Shown in pieces: positions 58,351-64,000 of a stretch of DNA of 64,000 nucleotides. The translations under genes were made by a program, and so were the position numbers. The stretch's first letter is position 1; every line of letters starts with the position of its first letter. Below the pieces are notes generated by a model, which was not told the DNA's origin, did no database searches, and saw only the letters and a list, made by a program, of their open reading frames with translations. The stretch lies in the NCBI RefSeq assembly GCF_044904675.1, contig NZ_JADIKJ010000003.1, forward strand, positions 1 through 64,000. Direction: 5' to 3'. This DNA is from Dyella_B jejuensis. Its GTDB lineage: Bacteria; Pseudomonadota; Gammaproteobacteria; Xanthomonadales; Rhodanobacteraceae.

Positions 58351-59652
58351 TCAGCTGCCTACTCCAGCCTTTTGCAACCAGGCCTTAGCTTGCGCAGCAG
58401 TTTCGGGATCCTTCTCCGCGTCCATGACTGCTTCGGCAGCAGCGGCTTTATCCTTTAGGCCGGCATTCGCTTGCGCCAATGCCATGTAGGCTTTGCCCTT
58501 ATGCTTCACGCCCTTGCTGATGGCCTGTTGCAGCAGCGACTTGGCCGCACTGTATTTGTTATCCATCAACAGCGCCACGCCAGCCTTGTATGAAGGCTCG
58601 CCATCGGTAGCAAGCGGGATGGCCTTTTGGTAAGCGGCGGCGGCAGCATCTGCGTCGCCGCCGATCATATGTGCATCGCCCAGCAGCGTGTAGTTTTCGG
58701 CGGAAGGCTTTACCGCGCCCTTGCTCATGCCTTCCTCCAGCACCGCCACCGCCTTGCTCGAATCCGGGCCTGGATCCGAAGTCGAGGAATCCTGCGCGGA
58801 GTTCATGTAGAGCTTGGCCATCGTCGTATAGTCACCTTCGGTAGTGACCATGCCATTCGTCTTGGCCTGTTCCATCAGCTTGAGTGCATCGGCGTAGTTC
58901 TGCGATTGGATATCGAGACTGAGCGCATTGTGGAAGCTGGTCGGATCGGTCGGCGATGCACTGACCTGCTGCTTCGCCAGCGCTGCGGCCTTATCTTTCT
59001 GCCCGGAGTCGCTGTAATCGAGCATCAACAGCTGGTTCCAGCGCGGGTCCGGTTTGTTGGTCATCGATTGCGCTTTCTGGATGGCTGCAATCGATTCCGG
59101 ATATTTTTGCAAACGGTAGTAGGCTTCGCCTTCCAATGCATAGGATTCAGGCGTTTCCTTCTTGCCTTCGGCGCGCCACTTTTCCACGGTGTCGATCGAC
59201 TGCTGATATTGCGTGTTGAGCAGATAGAACGTGGCGAGCTGGTATTCGAGCTGGAAGTACGCATCGTTTGGCAGTACGCCGTTATCGAGTGCGCGCTTCA
59301 GCAGCTCAATGCCACCTGGCAGATCGTTGTTGGTGGCATGGATGCGTGCCAGTCCCTGTAGAGCCATCGCTTGCGCGTATTTGCTCTTGCTACTGTCGAC
59401 GATCGGCTGCAACAACTGCGTGGCCTTGTCCTTGTCATTGGCTTGCGCAGCATCGAGGCCTTCGTTGAGCGTCTTCTGTTCCTTCGCATCGGTAAGGTCG
59501 AGCTTGGGTTCCTTGCGGGTCGCATCGGGATACAGCGGCGCCGCCTTCTGCTGATCGCTCGACGACGAGTTGTCGCTCGCTAGCGCCGGAGTGCTTGCCA
59601 ACATCAACGCAAAAGCTGCGCCGGCCAGCATCTTCAGGGAAGCGTGTTTCAT
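58351..59652 (-). CDS. Periplasmic TPR-repeat protein
   Basis: The 433-residue protein has a signal peptide (MKHASLKMLAGAAFALMLASTPALA) and a chain of tetratricopeptide-like helical pairs from about residue 55 to 425, such as LQGLARIHATNNDLPGGIELLKRAL and LGDAHMIGGDADAAAAAYQKAIPLA. It is exported and probably works as a scaffold. The start ATG at 59652 has GAGGAA upstream; an in-frame TTG at 59664 is less likely. It is just upstream of tonB on the same strand, 222 bases away; TPR proteins are known partners of some TonB systems, so a link is possible but unproven. Confidence 0.82.
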   Translation of the reverse strand: MKHASLKMLAGAAFALMLASTPALASDNSSSSDQQKAAPLYPDATRKEPKLDLTDAKEQKTLNEGLDAAQANDKDKATQLLQPIVDSSKSKYAQAMALQGLARIHATNNDLPGGIELLKRALDNGVLPNDAYFQLEYQLATFYLLNTQYQQSIDTVEKWRAEGKKETPESYALEGEAYYRLQKYPESIAAIQKAQSMTNKPDPRWNQLLMLDYSDSGQKDKAAALAKQQVSASPTDPTSFHNALSLDIQSQNYADALKLMEQAKTNGMVTTEGDYTTMAKLYMNSAQDSSTSDPGPDSSKAVAVLEEGMSKGAVKPSAENYTLLGDAHMIGGDADAAAAAYQKAIPLATDGEPSYKAGVALLMDNKYSAAKSLLQQAISKGVKHKGKAYMALAQANAGLKDKAAAAEAVMDAEKDPETAAQAKAWLQKAGVGS

Positions 59653-59959
59653 GGCGTTCCTCAAATGGGAAGAAGTCGGATTTCACACACAAGCTGTGCG
59701 GGGGATCACTGAGATTAACCCGAGCCGACTATCGATAACAAGCTGCAATGCGGCATGAAAGGCCCATTTAAATCAATAACTTATGCGAGCGCATCCATAC
59801 GCCGCCGCATTTTCCTGCTAAAGCGCGGATCGCGCTCGCAGGCAGAATGTTGGGATAGCCGTGAGGAGAGCGTATAGACCCATAGGTCTGTATTAATGCG
59901 TTAGCGCAACAATGCAAAACGATCCGGTTACGGCTCCATGCCGTAGCCGGACCGCTGGA
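59653..59959. other. 307-base region between the TPR gene and gyrB, with gyrB terminator hairpin
   Basis: CCGGTTACGGC (59924-59934) and GCCGTAGCCGG (59940-59950) form an 11-bp stem with one G-T pair, nine bases after the gyrB stop, with TTTT following on the minus strand. It is the likely gyrB terminator. A small dyad AGACC-CATA-GGTCT is at 59876-59889. The rest should hold the TPR gene promoter; no gene was seen. Confidence 0.6.
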
Positions 59960-62374
59960 TCAGATATCCAGGTTCGCGACTTTGAGCGCATTGGCTTCGA
60001 TGAAATCGCGGCGCGGCTCGACTGCCTCGCCCATCAACATCGAGAACATCTGATCAGCCGCGATAGCATCCTCGACGCCTACCTGCAGCATGCGGCGAGT
60101 ATCGGGATTGACCGTCGTTTCCCAAAGTTGCTCCGGATTCATTTCGCCCAAGCCCTTGAAGCGCTGGATAGAGCGTCCCTTCTTGGCCTCATCGAGCAGC
60201 CAGCTACGCACTTCCGCAAAGCGAAGCACTCCGCGTGAGGCGTTGCCGCGACGAACGACAGCATCGGCCTGGACCAAGCCGGCCAGCTGCTGGCTGGCGG
60301 CAAGAATGGGACGAAATTCCGAACCGCTGAAGAAAGGTTGAGGCAACAACCATGTATGGCTTAGCCCATGCTGGTCGCGCACCACTTCGATCGCAGCGGG
60401 CTGTTCGCCGTGTGCCGGGCGTAGGGATAGCCGATAACGCGGCTTGCCCAAGCCGCTGGCGGCCAGGTTCAGGGCGATGCCATCGAGCCAGGTCTGCATC
60501 GCAGCCGGGTCGTTCCACTGCTCGGCTTCTATCGCCGGATGCTCAAGCATGGCAGTAAGCACGTTCGCGTCGAAGCGGTGGCTCAAACGGCCGATTTGAT
60601 CCAATGCGCCCTGGTAATCGCGCAAAAGCTTTTCCAGGGCTTCACCGCTGATCGGCGGTGCGTTCGTGGCGTAAATCAGTTCGGCATTATCCACGGCGCT
60701 GGAGATCAGGTAGGCGTTGAGCGCCGTGTCATCTTTCAGATAGAGCTCCTGCTTGCCCTGCTTGAGTTTATACAGGGGGGGCAGGCCAATGTAGACGTGC
60801 CCGCGCTCGATCAAGTCGGGCATCTGACGGTAGAAAAAGGTGAGCAGCAGGGTACGGATATGCGAACCGTCCACGTCCGCGTCGGTCATGATGATGATGC
60901 GGTGATAGCGCAGCTTGTCCGGGTTGTAGTCTTCTTTGCCGATACCGGTGCCCAGCGCCGTAATCAGGGTCCCGACTTCCGCGGACGACAGCATTTTGTC
61001 GAAGCGGGCCTTTTCCACATTGAGGATCTTGCCCTTCAACGGCAACACTGCCTGCGTCTTGCGATTGCGGCCTTGCTTGGCTGAGCCACCTGCCGAATCA
61101 CCCTCGACCAGGAACAATTCGCATAGCGAGGGATCCTTTTCCTGGCAATCGGCCAATTTGCCCGGCAAACCAGCGATATCAAGCGCCCCCTTGCGGCGCG
61201 TCATTTCGCGCGCCTTGCGGGCGGCTTCGCGCGCGCGCGCAGCATCAACCACCTTGGAAGCGATCGCCTTCGCTTCGTTCGGATGCTCGAGCAGGAATTC
61301 TCCCAGTTTCTCGTAGACGACTTGTTCGACCACGGTCTTTACCTCGGACGAAACGAGTTTGTCCTTGGTCTGGGATGAGAACTTGGGATCGGGCACCTTC
61401 ACGGACAGCACGGCGATCATGCCTTCGCGCATGTCATCGCCCGACAACGTCACCTTGGCGCTCTTGGCCAGTCCCTCTTTCTCGATGTACGCCTGGATCG
61501 CACGTGTCAGTGCAGCGCGAAAACCAGTGAGATGAGTACCACCATCGCGCTGGGGAATGTTGTTGGTGAAGCAGAACATCGTCTCCTGGTAGGAGTCGGT
61601 CCATTGCATGGCCAGTTCGACCGTGATGCCGTCCTGTTGCGCACTCAGGCTGATGACGTTCGGATGCAGTGCGGTCTTGAGCTGGGCCAAATGCTGCACA
61701 AAGGAACGAATGCCACCTTCGTAGGCGAACGTATCCTGGCGCCCCTCCCCGCGTTCGTCGCGTAGTTCGATCGTGACGCCTGAATTGAGGAAGGCCAATT
61801 CGCGCAGACGCTTAGCTAGTACGTCGTAGTGAAATTCAATATGGGTGAATGTCTGCGGGCTCGGCAGGAACCGCACGGTCGTGCCGCGCCGGTCCGAAGG
61901 GCCGATCATCTTTACGGGATATAGCGGTTCACCCAGCGAATATTCCTGCTGGTATTCGTGGCCGTCGCGATAAATGGTTAGCCAGAGATGTTCGCTCAGC
62001 GCATTCACCACCGATACGCCGACGCCATGCAGGCCACCCGATACCTTGTATGAGTTTGCGTCGAACTTGCCACCGGCGTGCAGTACGGTCATCACTACTT
62101 CGGCAGTGGAGCGGCCCTCTTCCGCATGCATATCCACTGGAATACCGCGGCCGTTGTCGATCACGCTGACCGAGCCGTCGTCGTGGATGGTGACAATGAC
62201 CCGGTCGCAATAACCGGCCAACGCTTCGTCGATGGAGTTATCTACGACTTCGAACACCATGTGATGAAGGCCGGTGCCGTCATCGGTATCGCCGATGTAC
62301 ATGCCGGGGCGCTTGCGCACCGCCTCCAGGCCTTTGAGTACCTTGATGCTGTTCGAATCGTAGGATGCGTTCAT
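59960..62374 (-). CDS. gyrB: DNA gyrase subunit B
   Basis: The 804-residue ATPase subunit of gyrase introduces negative supercoils with GyrA. The GHKL ATP site has VVDNSIDEA near residue 45 and GLHGVGVSVVNAL. The TOPRIM domain has LVEGDSAGGSAKQGRNRKTQ near residue 430, and DADVDGSHIRTLLLTFFYR; the C-terminal QRFKGLGEMNPEQLWETT is intact. The start ATG at 62374 (MNASYDSNSIKVLKGLEAV) is the family start. It follows recF on the same strand in the order dnaN-recF-gyrB. Confidence 0.97.
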   Translation of the reverse strand: MNASYDSNSIKVLKGLEAVRKRPGMYIGDTDDGTGLHHMVFEVVDNSIDEALAGYCDRVIVTIHDDGSVSVIDNGRGIPVDMHAEEGRSTAEVVMTVLHAGGKFDANSYKVSGGLHGVGVSVVNALSEHLWLTIYRDGHEYQQEYSLGEPLYPVKMIGPSDRRGTTVRFLPSPQTFTHIEFHYDVLAKRLRELAFLNSGVTIELRDERGEGRQDTFAYEGGIRSFVQHLAQLKTALHPNVISLSAQQDGITVELAMQWTDSYQETMFCFTNNIPQRDGGTHLTGFRAALTRAIQAYIEKEGLAKSAKVTLSGDDMREGMIAVLSVKVPDPKFSSQTKDKLVSSEVKTVVEQVVYEKLGEFLLEHPNEAKAIASKVVDAARAREAARKAREMTRRKGALDIAGLPGKLADCQEKDPSLCELFLVEGDSAGGSAKQGRNRKTQAVLPLKGKILNVEKARFDKMLSSAEVGTLITALGTGIGKEDYNPDKLRYHRIIIMTDADVDGSHIRTLLLTFFYRQMPDLIERGHVYIGLPPLYKLKQGKQELYLKDDTALNAYLISSAVDNAELIYATNAPPISGEALEKLLRDYQGALDQIGRLSHRFDANVLTAMLEHPAIEAEQWNDPAAMQTWLDGIALNLAASGLGKPRYRLSLRPAHGEQPAAIEVVRDQHGLSHTWLLPQPFFSGSEFRPILAASQQLAGLVQADAVVRRGNASRGVLRFAEVRSWLLDEAKKGRSIQRFKGLGEMNPEQLWETTVNPDTRRMLQVGVEDAIAADQMFSMLMGEAVEPRRDFIEANALKVANLDI

Positions 62375-62449
62375 GCAATAACCATGTCCAGACGCCGGTA
62401 ATCCGCCCGGTATGGCGCCAAGGGAGCCGGGCTGGATGCAACCTTGCAA

Positions 62450-63529
62450 TTATAGCAGGGGCGTCAATTGCCCCTGTTCCACGTGGAACACATGTGCCCC
62501 AAGCCGACGCAAAGGCTGCGGCAGCTCGGTACCCGTGATCAAGAGCTGGGCCTTGGTTGCCGCCAGACCATCGACTACCGCTGCCTGGTGCCGCTCATCC
62601 AGCTCCGACGCGAGGTCGTCGAGGCAAACGATTGGCCATTCACCGCGGCGGGAGGCATCCAACCATGCCTGCGCGAGTACGCAGGCCAGCGCGACGAGCT
62701 TTTCCTGTCCCCTGGACAGGTGTTCGCGCCGTGGTGCGTGAGAAAATGAAAGTGTCCAGTCGGCTCGGTGAACGCCGGAACCTGTATGCCCCCTTCCCTG
62801 GTCTCTAGTGCGCTGACTACCCAGGACCGAAGCCAGGTCTTCTCCCTCCGGCCACCCTTGACGGTAACGAAGCTCTACTTCTCCAAGTTCCGGCAGAAGC
62901 CGTTCGGACTGTTCGCGTAAAAATGGCAGTAGCGCATCGAGATAAGCCTTCCGCCATTGATCAATGGCGGCTCCAGAACGGGCAAGTTCCAGCTCCCAGG
63001 GGCTGAACAATTCTTCGTCGAGCGGAGCGCTCGAGCGAAGCAAGCTATTTCGCTGCTTCAGGGCACGTTGATAACGCCGCCAGGCAGGCAAAAAGTCTTG
63101 TTCCACGTGGAACACACCCCAATCGAGAAATTGCCGTCGCCCCTCAGCTGCCCCAGCAATCAAGTCATGGGATCCCGGTTCGAAGCACACCACTGCGCAC
63201 TCTCGAATCAGCTGACCTAGCGATACCGATTGACCATCCAATCGAGATTCCCAACGAGTCCCTGCCCGGCCAAGCCCCAGGCGCGCAATCCTGCCGTCGT
63301 CATGGTTGATGGTCGAAAAAACGCCCAATTCGGTAGATTCGCGGCGAAGCAATGCTTCCCGGGCACCACTGCGGAACGATCTTCCGTGTGAAAGCAAGAA
63401 AACAGCTTCCAGCACCGAAGTCTTACCGGCGCCATTGGCACCTACCAAAAAGTTGAACCCCGGATGCAAATCGACCGACATTTCGTTGATACAACGGAAT
63501 CCATGAAGCTGCAGCCGCGCCACCCTCAT
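62450..63529 (-). CDS. recF: DNA replication and repair protein RecF
   Basis: RecF is an SMC-like ATPase that helps load RecA at gaps. The 359-residue protein has Walker A GANGAGKTSVLEA (about residues 32-44), signature LSRGQEKLVALACVLA and Walker B VCLDDLASELDERH. It contains two copies of the peptide FHVEQ, each encoded by a parS-like palindrome, which suggests the DNA sites constrain the protein. It lies 84 bases after dnaN and 75 before gyrB. Confidence 0.95.
   Translation of the reverse strand: MRVARLQLHGFRCINEMSVDLHPGFNFLVGANGAGKTSVLEAVFLLSHGRSFRSGAREALLRRESTELGVFSTINHDDGRIARLGLGRAGTRWESRLDGQSVSLGQLIRECAVVCFEPGSHDLIAGAAEGRRQFLDWGVFHVEQDFLPAWRRYQRALKQRNSLLRSSAPLDEELFSPWELELARSGAAIDQWRKAYLDALLPFLREQSERLLPELGEVELRYRQGWPEGEDLASVLGSQRTRDQGRGHTGSGVHRADWTLSFSHAPRREHLSRGQEKLVALACVLAQAWLDASRRGEWPIVCLDDLASELDERHQAAVVDGLAATKAQLLITGTELPQPLRRLGAHVFHVEQGQLTPLL
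62475..62490. promoter_or_regulatory. parS-like site (1) within recF
   Basis: TGTTCCACGTGGAACA is a perfect 16-bp palindrome and matches the chromosomal parS consensus used by ParB in gammaproteobacteria. It is in the last part of recF, encoding FHVEQ. It should be a ParB loading site near the origin. Confidence 0.88.
63099..63114. promoter_or_regulatory. parS-like site (2) within recF
   Basis: The identical 16-bp palindrome TGTTCCACGTGGAACA occurs 624 bases from the first copy, again encoding FHVEQ in recF. No third copy was seen in the window. Two sites close together near the origin are typical of parS clusters. Confidence 0.88.
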
Positions 63530-63613
63530 TGGATTGACATCCCCAAACGAAGACGCCGAAGCATTGAGCTCCGGCGCCGTGATATTCCGAGCACGCTGAA
63601 ATCGGACATGCGA

Positions 63614-64000
63614 TCACAACCGCAAAGGCATGATCACATGGCGAGATTGCTCATTATCGTCTTCCTGAACGAGACAGCTCGATTGTGCATCGCGAAGGCT
63701 CAGGCGAGCTTTCTCACCGCGCAGAGCCGCCAGCGCGTCCAACAAATAGCCAACGTTGAAGCCCACCGTAAGATCGGATACGCCGGTCTCCGCTTCCACC
63801 TCTTCGACCGCCTCTTCCTGTTCCGGATTGTGGGCCACGATCCGCAGCTTGTTGGGCGAGAATTCCAGTTTGACGCCTCGGTATTTTTCATTTGAAAGAA
63901 TGGCCGCACGCTGCAGCGCACCGCGCAACACTTCGCGATCCAGCGTCGCTCTCTTGTCCGCGCCCAACGGAATCACGGCTTCATAATCCGGAAAGCGGCC
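63614..64000 (-). CDS. dnaN: DNA polymerase III beta clamp, C-terminal part (runs off right edge)
   Basis: The last 128 residues of the sliding clamp are visible. They begin with GRFPDYEAVIPLGADKRATLDR, a hallmark of the third clamp domain. They end in SCLVQEDDNEQSRHVIMPLRL, with the usual VIMPLRL C-terminus. The start is beyond base 64000, where dnaA and the origin would be expected. It is followed by recF on the same strand. Confidence 0.96.
   Translation of the reverse strand, partial: GRFPDYEAVIPLGADKRATLDREVLRGALQRAAILSNEKYRGVKLEFSPNKLRIVAHNPEQEEAVEEVEAETGVSDLTVGFNVGYLLDALAALRGEKARLSLRDAQSSCLVQEDDNEQSRHVIMPLRL

Noticed and set aside
1..64000. CRISPR arrays, tRNA or rRNA genes, insertion sequences, prophage or dnaA-box clusters
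   Set aside because: None was seen on reading both strands. The only mobile-type signal is the REP-like pair between phnJ and phnK.

Overview
The window looks like a chromosomal segment from a gammaproteobacterium of the Lysobacterales (Xanthomonadales), most like the Rhodanobacteraceae (Dyella, Frateuria, Luteibacter). This placement is an inference. It rests on the tonB-exbB-exbD1-exbD2 cluster with two exbD genes, on algZ-algR-hemC synteny, on several large TonB-dependent receptors and S9 peptidases, and on the high G+C content. The right edge carries gyrB, recF and the end of dnaN on the minus strand, so it lies beside the replication origin. rsmG, parA and parB are about 24 kb away. Two parS-like palindromes sit inside recF.
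Layout. 1-3982: the N-terminal part of a giant filamentous-haemagglutinin-type adhesin that runs off the left edge. 4308-12240: a C-P lyase (phosphonate degradation) locus in two divergent arms, phnF-DUF1045-phnN on minus and phnGHIJKLM on plus, with a palindromic operator between them. 12747-17461: a TonB-dependent receptor with a TTG start, then a TPR-sulfotransferase; sites resembling the phn operator lie upstream. 17578-19569: a metal-sensing PadR/Fur-like/siderophore-interacting-protein operon. 19578-28436: lipocalin, two S9 peptidases, an esterase, the LytS/LytTR pair and hemC. 28494-37007: a second TonB receptor, a DUF481 protein, a membrane protein with a divergent WYL regulator, an RssA-like patatin, DUF488 and a glycosyltransferase. 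37176-42948: parB, parA, rsmG, a small SPFH-like protein, pirin, a YecA-like protein and exonuclease III. 43379-49379: a third S9 peptidase and a three-gene periplasmic flavin/cytochrome c dehydrogenase. 49520-58128: a membrane patatin, acs, a phosphopantetheinyl transferase, pdxJ and the TonB/ExbBD energiser. 58351-64000: a TPR protein, gyrB, recF and dnaN.
How the parts fit. The TonB-ExbB-ExbD complex at 55.8-58.1 kb can energise the two receptors here. The C-P lyase locus has its complete catalytic core (phnG-M plus phnN). It has no PhnCDE transporter, no PhnP and no PhnO inside the window. A 2H-phosphoesterase (DUF1045) and a TonB receptor stand where a phosphodiesterase and an uptake system would be expected. 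This is the most interesting system in the window. A REP-like insertion between phnJ and phnK, flanked by a 13-bp duplication that includes the phnK start codon, is the clearest structural oddity. No tRNA, rRNA, CRISPR array, insertion sequence or prophage was recognised.
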